DNA of 28,254 bases. Origin: a virus. The translations under genes and the position numbers were made by a program. This document shows positions 1 through 6,779 of the stretch, one piece after another. The stretch is from positions 1 to 28,254 of the IMG/VR virus record IMGVR_UViG_3300029892_000014. One strand, 5' to 3'. Within the stretch, counting starts at the first letter, position 1; every line of letters begins with the position of its first letter. The notes below the pieces were generated by a model. The model saw nothing but the letters and a program-made list of their open reading frames with translations, did not search any database and was not told where the DNA came from.

Positions 1-21
1 TGCATCGAGGCGGGCGCATGA
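1..21 (+). CDS. 3' end of an upstream gene (partial)
   Basis: The first 21 bases read as six codons (C-I-E-A-G-A) and a TGA. That stop overlaps the ATG of the next gene as ATGA, the junction style used throughout this phage. Only the C-terminal tip is visible, so no function can be given. The call rests on the overlap pattern and frame alone. Confidence 0.35.
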   Translation, partial: CIEAGA

Positions 22-275
22 GCGAACAACTCGCCATCGACTTCGACGCGCGCAAGCACGCGCGCCGCCGCGACCCGGCGACGGGCAAGGCCGCGGCAAG
101 GACGGCCGGCGGCATGAAGCGAGACCAGCTCCCGCCGCACAGCACGCGCCGGCCGCGCATGCCGATGCCGCGCTACACCGCCTACGAGAACGCCAAGCGC
201 GAACTGCCCAAGGATCTGACGCCGCAGCAGTACGAGGCGGCATGCCGTGCGCTGGCCAAGAGGTTGGGGGTCTGA
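18..275 (+). CDS. small basic phage protein, unknown function
   Basis: This encodes 85 residues. The N-terminal half is rich in Arg and Lys with no clear fold. The C-terminal half, roughly residues 50-85, looks like a short helical unit (YTAYENAKRELP, then LTPQQYEAACRALAKRLGV) of a kind often seen in small early phage proteins. A GAGG at 7-10 sits seven bases before the ATG. The stop overlaps the next ATG by one base (TGATG). The position just ahead of the primase-helicase suggests an early or replication-associated role, but that is inferred from context only. I do not recognise a named family. Confidence 0.65.
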   Translation: MSEQLAIDFDARKHARRRDPATGKAAARTAGGMKRDQLPPHSTRRPRMPMPRYTAYENAKRELPKDLTPQQYEAACRALAKRLGV

Positions 276-379
276 TGCGCACCGCGGCTGTGTTCCTGCG
301 GTTACTTTTCGCCGGCCGGTGGCGGATGCTTCGGCACGCGCGCTGGATCGCGGATTACGAACGTGAGGCGCGGCGATGA
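275..379 (+). CDS. 34-aa basic micro-ORF coupled to the primase gene
   Basis: A 34-residue ORF fills the gap between the preceding gene and the primase-helicase. Its ATG overlaps the upstream stop as TGATG, and its own TGA overlaps the primase ATG as ATGA. The product starts with a hydrophobic patch (AAVFLRLLFAG) followed by a strongly basic stretch (RWRMLRHARWIADYEREARR). It could be a tiny amphipathic or DNA-interacting protein, or simply a leader ORF coupling ribosomes into the primase gene. The double overlap is the main evidence that it is translated. No family is recognised. Confidence 0.5.
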   Translation: MRTAAVFLRLLFAGRWRMLRHARWIADYEREARR

Positions 380-2097
380 AAGACTGGTCCCAGACTGGCA
401 TCGACCTGCGCGGCAAAGCGGGCGGCGAAATCAAGACGACCTGCCCGCGCTGCTCTTCCTCGCGGAAGAAGAAGAACTATCCATGCCTGAACGTCAACAT
501 CGACGAGGGCGTATGGCACTGCTGGCACTGCGGCTGGGCCGGTTCACTGAAGCAGGGCGAGTTCCAGCGACCGACGCTTGCGAAGGCCTACCGGAAACCC
601 GACTACGTTAGCCGGGCCAAGCCGCTGCCCGACAAGGCGCAGGAGTGGTTCGCGAAGCGCGGCATCACGCAGGCGGTGCTGCAGCGAAACATGGTGGCCA
701 CCGGCTCGGCCTACTTCCCGCAGTGCGAGGAAGAGCGCGGCTGCGTGATGTTCCCGTACCGGCGGCGCGGCGAGGTCGTCAACGTCAAGTACCGCACCTT
801 CGACAAGCTGTTCCGCATGGAGGGCGGCTGCGAGCGCGTTTTGTACGGCCTGGACGACATCGGCGAGCGGCTGGTGTGGGTCGAGGGCGAGATCGACAAG
901 CTGTCGGTCGAGGTGGCGGGCATCACTTCCTGCGTGAGCGTGCCCGACGGCGCACCAGCGCCGGACAGCAAGAGCTACGAGAACAAGTTCGACTTCCTCG
1001 ATGCGCCCGAGATCGGCCGCGCCTCGGTGCACGTCATCGCGGTGGACAACGACGCCCCTGGCCTGCGTTTGCGCGATGAGCTGATCCGGCGGCTGGGCCC
1101 CGAGAAGTGTCGCATCGTCGACTGGCCGGACGGCTGCAAGGACGCCAACGACGTCTTGGTGCAGCTCGGCGTCGACGTGCTGCTTGACTGTCTGAACGGC
1201 GCGCGCGAGCTGCCGATCGTTGGCGCACACGAGGTGACTGACTACCTGGATGACATCCAGCGGCTGTACCGCGAGGGTGTGCCGCGCGGTGTCAGTACCG
1301 GCTGGTCATCGGTCGACGAGCACTACAACGTCCGGCCTGGCGATGTGACTGTTGTCACCGGCGCTCCTAACTCCGGCAAGTCCGAATGGCTGGACGCGCT
1401 GATGGTGAACCTCGCCGGCCTGCATGGCTGGCGCTTCGGTGTGTACTCGCCCGAGCAAGGCTCACCGGCCGAGCACATCGCGAAGCTGGCCGAGAAGCGC
1501 ACTGGCAAGCCGTTCAACCCGGGCAAGAACGAGCGCATCAGCCCCGCCGGGCTGGATCAGGCGTTGACGTGGATCGGCGATCACTTCACCTGGATCGCGC
1601 CGGAGGAGCCGAGCCTGCGCGCGCTGCTCTACGTGGCGCAGCAGCTGGTTCTGCGACGCGGTGTCCGCGGGCTGGTGTTCGACCCGTGGAACGAGATCGA
1701 GCACAGCCGGCCGCGCGACCAGACGGAGACCGAGTACGTGGGCGAAAGCCTGCGCGCGATCCGCCAGTTCGCGAAGTCGCACCAGGTGCACGTCTGGGTC
1801 GTCGCGCACCCGCAGAAGCTGCAGAAGGACCCGAAGTCTGGGCAGTACCCGGTAGCCGGTCCATACGAGATCAGCGGCTCGGCGAATTGGCACAACAAGC
1901 CCGACGTGTGCATCAGCGTGTGGCGCAAGCGCGGCCCGGATGCCGGCGACGGGATGGTCGAGATCCACGTCCAGAAGGTGCGCAGCAAGTACGTCGGCCG
2001 GCTGGGCATGGTGCAACTGCAATGGAACGCATTGACCGGGCGCTACTCCGACCCGGCCGCCGCGGACCGCTACAGGAACAAGGGGATCGAGGAATGA
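376..2097 (+). CDS. T7 gp4-like primase-helicase
   Basis: This 573-residue protein, close to the 566 of T7 gene 4 protein, should act at the replication fork, unwinding DNA and making RNA primers. An N-terminal zinc finger is visible with C23, C26, C49 and C52. A TOPRIM primase core follows, with the E170-G-E-x-D motif and the acidic pair D224/D226 (VDND). The C-terminal half is a DnaB/RecA-type hexameric helicase with Walker A at residues 329-336 (GAPNSGKS) and Walker B near D436 (GLVFDPWNE). A later VWVVAHP stretch fits the sensor-like helicase motif. The start is fixed by an ATGA overlap with the micro-ORF, and the stop overlaps the next gene in the same way. It is probably cotranscribed and coupled with the replication protein downstream. 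Confidence 0.95.
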   Translation: MKDWSQTGIDLRGKAGGEIKTTCPRCSSSRKKKNYPCLNVNIDEGVWHCWHCGWAGSLKQGEFQRPTLAKAYRKPDYVSRAKPLPDKAQEWFAKRGITQAVLQRNMVATGSAYFPQCEEERGCVMFPYRRRGEVVNVKYRTFDKLFRMEGGCERVLYGLDDIGERLVWVEGEIDKLSVEVAGITSCVSVPDGAPAPDSKSYENKFDFLDAPEIGRASVHVIAVDNDAPGLRLRDELIRRLGPEKCRIVDWPDGCKDANDVLVQLGVDVLLDCLNGARELPIVGAHEVTDYLDDIQRLYREGVPRGVSTGWSSVDEHYNVRPGDVTVVTGAPNSGKSEWLDALMVNLAGLHGWRFGVYSPEQGSPAEHIAKLAEKRTGKPFNPGKNERISPAGLDQALTWIGDHFTWIAPEEPSLRALLYVAQQLVLRRGVRGLVFDPWNEIEHSRPRDQTETEYVGESLRAIRQFAKSHQVHVWVVAHPQKLQKDPKSGQYPVAGPYEISGSANWHNKPDVCISVWRKRGPDAGDGMVEIHVQKVRSKYVGRLGMVQLQWNALTGRYSDPAAADRYRNKGIEE

Positions 2098-2960
2098 CTG
2101 CGGACCTGCCGCAACCGCTTGTGCCGGCCGACGTGGACCTGCGCAACTTTGGCTACCTGCAGCTGGATGTGCTCCGGCTGCGCGACTCGGATCTTGCCGC
2201 ACTGTCGACCGGCGACGAGTTCAAGGCCGCCGTGATGCTGTGGTGCGTGGCCTGGCACCAGGTGCCCGCTGCTTCACTGCCTGACGACGATCGCCTGCTT
2301 GCTCGGTTCAGCGGCGCCGGCCCGCAGTGGAAGAAGGTCCGCGAAGGCGCGCTGCGTGGTTTCGTGAAGTGCTCCGACGGTCGGCTCTATCACCGAATCC
2401 TGGCCGAGAAGGCGATGGAGAGCTGGGCCAAGAAGATCGCTCAACGTGAGCGCACGGCTGCGGCGACAGCAGCGCGTGAAAAGCGGCGACGTGCGCAGTC
2501 TGAACAACGTGACGTTCAACGTGACGTTCAACGTGACGTTCAACGTGACGTTCAACGTGACGTTCAACGTGACGTTCAACGTGACGCAGAACGTGACGTT
2601 CTCCAAGGGAGAGGAGAGGAGAGGAGAGGAGAAGAAAAGAAAGAAAAGACTTCCCGGCCTGCGGCCGGCGAAGGTTTGCCCGATCCGCCGCCAGACCCGG
2701 GCCGGGAACTGTGGGCGAATGCGGTGCAGATGCTGCGCGACCAGGGCGTGAGCGAAGCATCGGCTCGCAGCTTCATCGGCCTGCAGTGCCGAACGTGGGA
2801 CGACGACACCGTCGCGGAAGCGTTCTCGGCCGCTGCTGGGCAGGCGAACGTCAAGGCCTACGTGCTTGCGGTGCTCAAGGGCAAGCCGAAGAAGGGCGAG
2901 AAGCCGGCGGGCGTTGAGTTTCGGCATGGGCAGGCAACGATTGGCGGCTTTGTGCCGTGA
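2094..2960 (+). CDS. DUF1376 (YdaU-like) replication protein with internal QRDV repeats
   Basis: This encodes 288 residues. Residues 10-115 match the DUF1376/YdaU type (DVDLRNFGYLQLDVLRLRDS, then TGDEFKAAVMLWCVAWHQVP and CSDGRLYH), a winged-helix-like domain common in phage replication-initiation genes. Residues 138-169 are eight tetrapeptides: six QRDV, then QRDA and ERDV. A Glu/Lys/Arg-rich linker comes next, and then a compact C-terminal domain of about 80 residues (LWANAVQMLRDQGVSEASAR, later AYVLAVLKG). The ATG overlaps the primase stop, and longer in-frame ORF upstream of it is only a shadow of the primase gene. The repeat DNA looks like replication iterons, so the protein may bind its own gene as lambda O does. 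The family call is solid; the initiator role is inferred. Confidence 0.85.
   Translation: MTADLPQPLVPADVDLRNFGYLQLDVLRLRDSDLAALSTGDEFKAAVMLWCVAWHQVPAASLPDDDRLLARFSGAGPQWKKVREGALRGFVKCSDGRLYHRILAEKAMESWAKKIAQRERTAAATAAREKRRRAQSEQRDVQRDVQRDVQRDVQRDVQRDVQRDAERDVLQGRGEERRGEEKKEKTSRPAAGEGLPDPPPDPGRELWANAVQMLRDQGVSEASARSFIGLQCRTWDDDTVAEAFSAAAGQANVKAYVLAVLKGKPKKGEKPAGVEFRHGQATIGGFVP
2505..2600 (+). repeat. eight tandem 12-bp iteron-like repeats
   Basis: Six identical copies of CAACGTGACGTT run from 2505 to 2576. A seventh unit (2577-2588) ends in CA instead of TT, and an eighth (2589-2600) begins with G. Each unit contains the dyad AACGT-G-ACGTT, a 5-bp inverted repeat around one base, as expected for a protein-binding iteron. 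The period is a multiple of three, so the reading frame is kept and encodes QRDV. Location inside a replication-protein gene, immediately before a purine tract, resembles the lambda origin inside gene O. Confidence 0.85.
2605..2649 (+). other. 45-nt pure purine tract next to the iterons (candidate unwinding element)
   Basis: Every base from 2605 to 2649 on the + strand is A or G. The first part is GGAGA-type repeats. The last 20 or so bases are mostly A and form one of the most AT-rich patches in this GC-rich window. Strand-asymmetric, A-rich DNA beside iterons is the arrangement of the lambda origin, so this could be the region that melts first. It also encodes the Glu/Lys/Arg linker of the replication protein. 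The role is inferred. Confidence 0.5.
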
Positions 2961-2991
2961 CTCGCGCGCGCGTTTTGACGAGGGGAAGACG

Positions 2992-3165
2992 ATGGACTTC
3001 GAGATTCATCCGGCCGGCACTGGTCTGCGCTTGGCGGAACTACACGCCGATCTCGTGCGCGAGCGAAACCGCATCGCGTACGTGCTGCGGCTGCTCGACG
3101 ACTACCGCGAGCGCGGGGCGCCGTTTCCGACCTTCGAGCAGCTGATGCGCGCGTTGCTGGGGTGA
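2992..3165 (+). CDS. 57-aa hypothetical early protein
   Basis: A 57-residue acidic/helical protein (MDFEIHPAGTGLRL, then ELHADLVRERNRIAYVLRLL). The ATG at 2992 is preferred over upstream in-frame codons because it clears the stop of the previous gene and has a GAGGGGAAG ribosome site just before it. Its TGA overlaps the GTG start of the zinc-ribbon gene as GTGA. No domain is recognised. The single long helix suggests a small regulatory or accessory protein for replication or recombination genes, but this is context only. Confidence 0.65.
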   Translation: MDFEIHPAGTGLRLAELHADLVRERNRIAYVLRLLDDYRERGAPFPTFEQLMRALLG

Positions 3166-3383
3166 GCGAATGCGAGCTGTGCCGAGCGAACCGCGGCGAG
3201 TACCGGCTCAGTTGCACGGAGTGCTGCCTGCGCCTGATCCGCTCGACCCCGGCGCATGGGGCGAGGGCGGCGATGTGGGCGCACCTGCGGCGCAGCCTGA
3301 GCGACGAGCAATGGCAGGCAGTGCGATCCGCCTGGTCATCCTGGGCGAGCCCGCCAGCAAGGCCAACAGCCGGCAGATCGTGA
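3162..3383 (+). CDS. small zinc-ribbon-like protein
   Basis: This encodes 73 residues from a GTG start that overlaps the previous stop. Cysteines C4, C7, C18, C21 and C22 form a CxxC...CxxCC pattern typical of a small zinc-binding ribbon, followed by a helical tail (AAMWAHLRRSLSDEQWQAVR). Similar little Cys-pair proteins accompany recombination genes in phages of Burkholderia and relatives. The last 73 bases overlap the RusA gene in another frame. There, third-position G/C bias favours RusA, so the C-terminal tail of this protein may be under little constraint. Metal binding is inferred from the cysteine spacing. Confidence 0.65.
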   Translation: MSECELCRANRGEYRLSCTECCLRLIRSTPAHGARAAMWAHLRRSLSDEQWQAVRSAWSSWASPPARPTAGRS

Positions 3384-3736
3384 CCATCTTCCAGCGCGCG
3401 GCGGTCATCAAGTCGGCCAAGGCCCGCGCATACGAGCGCGATGCGCTGCGCCAGATCCCGCCGGCGGCGCGGGTGCGGCTCGATGGCCCGGTGCGCGTGA
3501 CGCTGCGCATCTGGTACGCGACCGAGCGGCCCGACCTGGACGAGTCGGTGCTGCTGGACGTGCTGCAGGATCGGTACACGGGCAAGGGCGAGCAGCGCCG
3601 ACTGGTCCAGGCCGGCGTCTTCCGCAACGATCGCCAGGTGCGTGAGAAGCACGTCTACCACGCGATCGACCGACGCAACCCGCGCGCCGAGATCCTGGTC
3701 GAGCCGCTGGCGCCGCAACAGGGCGGGCTGTGGTGA
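3311..3736 (+). CDS. rusA: RusA-family Holliday junction resolvase
   Basis: With the ATG at 3311 the product is 141 residues, near the usual RusA length of about 120. RusA enzymes are dimeric, Mg-dependent nucleases that cut Holliday junctions and branched DNA made during phage replication and recombination, readying concatemers for packaging. Family marks are the N-terminal strand (IRLVILGEPASKANSR), the acidic cluster RPDLDES (D75, D77), D83, and D107 within the VFRNDRQV signature. An earlier in-frame ATG at 3170 would add 47 low-complexity residues that overlap the zinc-ribbon gene, so it is not preferred. The insertion between D83 and D107 (QDRYTGKGEQRRL) is slightly longer than usual. 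Confidence 0.85.
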   Translation: MAGSAIRLVILGEPASKANSRQIVTIFQRAAVIKSAKARAYERDALRQIPPAARVRLDGPVRVTLRIWYATERPDLDESVLLDVLQDRYTGKGEQRRLVQAGVFRNDRQVREKHVYHAIDRRNPRAEILVEPLAPQQGGLW

Positions 3737-3740
3737 TCAG

Positions 3741-4004
3741 TTGAACTCGATTGCCAACAAGCAGCGCGTCGACTGGTTTCGCGTGCTGGTCGACCTCAAG
3801 CGCGCGCAGCTCAGCCTGCGCGCGATCGAGGATCTGACCGGCATCAGCCGCAGCTCGCTCGACCGCTACAAGGCCGGCGGCGAACCGACCCACGCCGACG
3901 GCGAGCGCCTGATCCAGCTCTGGTGCGAGGCCACCGGCATCTGGCGCGATCACCTGCCGATGATGGGCGCAAACGTCCCGGATTCGGGACGCGCGTTGCG
4001 CTGA
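3741..4004 (+). CDS. small helix-turn-helix DNA-binding protein
   Basis: This encodes 87 residues from a likely TTG at 3741. A longer in-frame ATG start (3642) would lie deep inside the RusA gene. Residues 24-44 (LSLRAIEDLTGISRSSLDRYK) form a clear helix-turn-helix, followed by the EPTHADGERLIQLWCEATG signature seen in small phage regulators or CRISPR-independent DNA-binding proteins of this size. It probably acts as a transcriptional switch between the early genes on its left and the head genes on its right. The last codons encode NVPDSGRALR and contain one copy of the dispersed palindrome, so it may bind its own gene and the two other copies. The weak ribosome site and rare start codon suggest low or coupled expression. 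Confidence 0.7.
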   Translation: MNSIANKQRVDWFRVLVDLKRAQLSLRAIEDLTGISRSSLDRYKAGGEPTHADGERLIQLWCEATGIWRDHLPMMGANVPDSGRALR

Positions 4005-4016
4005 GAATCGGCGCCA
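3971..4016. promoter_or_regulatory. dispersed palindromic element, copy 1
   Basis: A perfect 7-bp inverted repeat (CGTCCCG at 3974-3980, CGGGACG at 3985-3991) with a GATT loop is followed by a TTGCGCTGA-GAAT-GGCGCC segment. The same layout recurs at 8335 and 23701. This copy covers the last codons of the helix-turn-helix gene and lies about 55 bases before the first head-module gene. No T-run follows, so it is not a typical terminator. A protein operator is the leading interpretation. Confidence 0.55.
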
Positions 4017-4044
4017 GACAACGCAACTGCTCAGCGAGGATCCG

Positions 4045-4332
4045 ATGACAAGTCGTGCCGTACGCGTTCCAGGCTCTCCGACCAAACCGTCCGTCGATGG
4101 CGAACAGGCGACGCAAAGCGCCGGCCATCAGGATGCGGCCGCGGTTGCCGCACGCGATGCCGCTGCCGATGCGGTGGCCGATGCATCGAGCGAGCCCGCG
4201 AAGCCGGCGCCTGTGGGCAGCCGCCCGCATCCGTCGACGGTCGACCCCAAACGAATCACCGCGCCTGTGCTCACGTCTCAGGGCTGGATTTGCCCGGACA
4301 CCGAGGGCCGGGTCGACAACACGCGCAAGTGA
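4045..4332 (+). CDS. small hypothetical protein at the head-module start
   Basis: This encodes 95 residues with a good GAGGA ribosome site seven bases upstream. The first 60 residues are Ala/Asp/Pro-rich and probably disordered. The end carries VLTSQGWICPDTEG, like the 'VLTxxGWxxP' tail of small proteins found just before portal genes in many podoviruses. It opens the structural module after the early region. No enzymatic motif is visible. Function is unknown; a minor virion or assembly role fits its place. Confidence 0.6.
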   Translation: MTSRAVRVPGSPTKPSVDGEQATQSAGHQDAAAVAARDAAADAVADASSEPAKPAPVGSRPHPSTVDPKRITAPVLTSQGWICPDTEGRVDNTRK

Positions 4333-4341
4333 CCGACTTCC

Positions 4342-4641
4342 ATGTGCACTGGCGTTGAGCTCGCACTGGCAGGTGCTGCGGCCGCTGGCGTTGCCGGGAC
4401 CGCGCTATCGGCCGACCAGCAGCGCAAGGCTGCCAGGGCGCAGCGCGACTCACTGCTGCGCGCCGAGGCCGAGCGCAGGATGGCCGAGGATCGCGCAGCG
4501 CAGGACGCCGCGCTCGCGGCGGGCGCCACGCGCCAGCGCCGGCGCGCACAGTCGACGCTCAGCCAGGCCGCCGGCGCCGATCGCTCAGGCGGCACGATCT
4601 CGAGTCTGCAGGTATACGGCAAGCAGGCGCTTGGGCAATGA
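4342..4641 (+). CDS. small putative virion-associated protein beginning MCTG
   Basis: This encodes 99 residues. A short Ala/Gly-rich hydrophobic N-terminus (MCTGVELALAGAAAAGVAGT) is followed by a charged helix (residues 25-70) and a Ser/Gly-rich tail ending LQVYGKQALGQ. Its stop overlaps the portal ATG. The MCTG[VL]E opening is shared with the gp14-like protein at 13457, so the two may be distant relatives or share an assembly tag. Small proteins with this layout are common directly upstream of T7-type portals. The ribosome site is weak. Confidence 0.6.
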   Translation: MCTGVELALAGAAAAGVAGTALSADQQRKAARAQRDSLLRAEAERRMAEDRAAQDAALAAGATRQRRRAQSTLSQAAGADRSGGTISSLQVYGKQALGQ

Positions 4642-6296
4642 TGCATGGCGACCTCGGCAAGCGGATCTGCGAGCGCCTTGCCGCGCTGAAGTCCGACCGC
4701 TCGCAGCATGAGCAGACCTGGCGCGAGTGCTTCGACTTCACTTGGCCGCTGCGCGGCGAGGGGTTCAACGCCGAGGCCAACAACGCCGCCAGCGCTCAGA
4801 CCAAGCGGGCGAAGCTGGTCGACTCCACCGGCACCGACTCGGCGCGGATCTTGGCGTCGGCGCTCATGTCGGGCCTGACGCCGGCGAATAGCCGCTGGTT
4901 CGCGATCACGGTCGATGGCGCCAATGACGAGGAACGCCAGTGGCTCGACATGTCGGCCGACGTGATCTGGCAGTCGATCCACTCGGCCAACTTCGACGCC
5001 GAGGCATTCGAATCGTGCATGGACGCGGTGGCTGCCGGTTGGTTCGTGCTGTTCGTGGACTATGACACCGACGAGCAGGGCGTGCCGATCGGCCTGAAGT
5101 TCGAGCAGTTTCCGCTGCACACCTGCTACTTGGCGGCCAGCAAGCGCGGCGGCCGGATCGACACGCTCTATCGCGAGTACCGGCTGACGGCCGAGCAGGC
5201 GCTCGCCGAGTTCGGCGAGGATCAGCTCAGCGAGAACATTCGCCGGGCGGCCGCCGACAAGCCCGACGACCGCTTTGCCTTCGCGCACGCGATCTATCCG
5301 CGCAAGGGCAAGCGGCCGGGCGCCGTGCTCGGCCGCGAGCTGCCGTTCGCCTCGGTGCACGTCGAGCTGGTCGGCCGGCGCGTGGTGCGCGAGTCCGGCT
5401 ATCACGAGCAGCCGTTCGCCGCGCCGCGCTGGTCGCGCATCACTGGCTCGCAGTACGCGGTCGGGCCGGTGTTCGATGCGCTGCCCGATATCAAGCAGCT
5501 CAACGAGCTGGCAACGATGGAGCTCAGCGCGGCCGACCTGGCGGTGTCGGGCATGTGGATCGCCGAGGATGACGGCGTTCTCAACCCGCGCACGGTCAAG
5601 GTCGGGCCGAATAAGATCATCGTGGCGAACAGCGTCGACAGCATGAAACCGCTGACGACGGGCGCGGACTTCCATGTCTCGTTCTCGATGAAGTCGCAGC
5701 TGCAGGCCTCGATCCGCAAGGTGCTGATGGCAGACCAGCTGCAGCCGCAGGACGGGCCGGCGATGACGGCAACCGAGGTGCACGTGCGCGTCGGCCTGAT
5801 CCGCCAGTTGCTCGGCCCGATCTACGGCCGGATGCAGGCCGAGTACTTGCAGCCGCTGGTCGAGCGCTGTTTCGGCCTGGCGCTGCGCGCCGGCGTGCTG
5901 CCGCCGATGCCGCGCACCCTGGCCGGCCGCGACTACGCGGTGACCTACCAGAGCCCGATCGCGCGCGCGCAGAAGCTCGAGGACGTGGCGGCGATGGATC
6001 GATTCGAGGCCACGCTGCAGGCCGAGCTGGCGGTCAAGCCCGATGTGGTCGACGTCTACGACTTCGACAAGGCCGCGGCCAAGCGCGGCGAGCTGCTGGG
6101 CGTGCCGGCGGATCTCATGCGCAACGAGCGCCAGCTGCGGGCGCTGCGCCAGGCGCGCATCGCACAGCAGAAGCGCGAGCAGGCGCAGGCGGCGACCGCG
6201 ATGGCGGCGCAGGCCACGGTTGAGGGCAAGCCAGGCGCAGCAGCCGCCGGCCTGGTGCAAGCCCAAGCGGCGAACGCCGAGGCGATGGCGGCATAA
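4638..6296 (+). CDS. portal (head-tail connector) protein, T7 gp8 type
   Basis: This encodes 552 residues. It belongs to the T7-type head-tail connector family, which forms the twelve-subunit ring at the packaging vertex, binds terminase and later seats the tail tube. Family-like segments include TWRECFDFTWPLRG (residues ~30), MSGLTPANSRWFAITV, the SCMDAVAAGWFVLFVDYD stretch and LNELATMELSAADLAVSGMW. The last 60 residues are a Gln/Ala-rich helix (ARIAQQKREQAQAATAMAAQ), expected in the connector's inner barrel or crown. The start is ATG-ATG overlapping the previous stop. Length agrees with the family's roughly 530-560. Confidence 0.9.
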   Translation: MMHGDLGKRICERLAALKSDRSQHEQTWRECFDFTWPLRGEGFNAEANNAASAQTKRAKLVDSTGTDSARILASALMSGLTPANSRWFAITVDGANDEERQWLDMSADVIWQSIHSANFDAEAFESCMDAVAAGWFVLFVDYDTDEQGVPIGLKFEQFPLHTCYLAASKRGGRIDTLYREYRLTAEQALAEFGEDQLSENIRRAAADKPDDRFAFAHAIYPRKGKRPGAVLGRELPFASVHVELVGRRVVRESGYHEQPFAAPRWSRITGSQYAVGPVFDALPDIKQLNELATMELSAADLAVSGMWIAEDDGVLNPRTVKVGPNKIIVANSVDSMKPLTTGADFHVSFSMKSQLQASIRKVLMADQLQPQDGPAMTATEVHVRVGLIRQLLGPIYGRMQAEYLQPLVERCFGLALRAGVLPPMPRTLAGRDYAVTYQSPIARAQKLEDVAAMDRFEATLQAELAVKPDVVDVYDFDKAAAKRGELLGVPADLMRNERQLRALRQARIAQQKREQAQAATAMAAQATVEGKPGAAAAGLVQAQAANAEAMAA

Positions 6297-6305
6297 GGGG
6301 CAAGC

Positions 6306-6515
6306 ATGTCTGCAGGTTCCAACACCACTCGCAAGAACGCCGCCACGGTCAGCACGGCGGTCAAGCAGGGCAACGGCGACATCCTGGTAAACGGGTCGAT
6401 CACCGTCACGGTGCCGACCTACTTCGCCAACGGCCATGTCGTCACGCACAAGCCGCTGGCAGTCGAATCGCCGGGCGCGGTCGACAGCTTCGGCCGCATT
6501 CGTCGCCACGCCTGA
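6306..6515 (+). CDS. 69-aa hypothetical structural-region protein
   Basis: This encodes 69 residues with an AAGGGGC ribosome site. It is mostly beta-type sequence (GDILVNGSITVTVPTYFANG), with no cysteines or membrane segment. It lies between the portal and the Bbp19-like gene, where podoviruses often keep tiny head-associated proteins. No family is recognised. A decoration or adaptor role is possible but unsupported beyond its position. Confidence 0.6.
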   Translation: MSAGSNTTRKNAATVSTAVKQGNGDILVNGSITVTVPTYFANGHVVTHKPLAVESPGAVDSFGRIRRHA

Positions 6516-6524
6516 GGCGCGGCG

Positions 6525-6779
6525 ATGCCCAGGACTGGCGAGCCGCCCAAGGCGCGGCCGCAGGACTACGCCGATCTGTTCGAGTCGGATCCGCGCGGCG
6601 CGCTGATCCTCGAGGATCTGGTCGCCCGCTTCGGCGGCAATCCCTATGTGCGCGGCGGTGTCGAGGCGGCGCGCGAAACCGACTACCGCGCGGGCCAGCT
6701 GCGCGTGGTGTCGTACATCCTCGACCAGATCAACCGCGCCAATGGCGCAGAGGTGAGCGACGATGTTGAAGCGAGGTGA
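6525..6779 (+). CDS. Bbp19-like phage protein
   Basis: This encodes 84 residues resembling the small Bbp19 family named after Bordetella phage BPP-1: the DYADLFESDPRGALILEDLV block, FGGNPYVRGGVEAARETDYR, then a final helix (VVSYILDQINRAN). Members lie between portal and scaffold genes in podoviruses of Bordetella and Burkholderia. Their exact role is not established; an assembly or minor head function is usual to suppose. The 3' end overlaps the scaffold gene by 17 bases, which implies coupled translation. The family call is from memory of the motif pattern. Confidence 0.75.
   Translation: MPRTGEPPKARPQDYADLFESDPRGALILEDLVARFGGNPYVRGGVEAARETDYRAGQLRVVSYILDQINRANGAEVSDDVEAR

Noticed and set aside
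2505-2600. Tandem repeats as a CRISPR array
   Set aside because: Units are 12 bp, directly adjacent and without spacers, inside a coding frame.
3974-3991. Dispersed palindrome as an intrinsic terminator
   Set aside because: The stem is strong but none of the three copies has a following T-run, and two lie inside coding sequence with genes continuing on the same strand.
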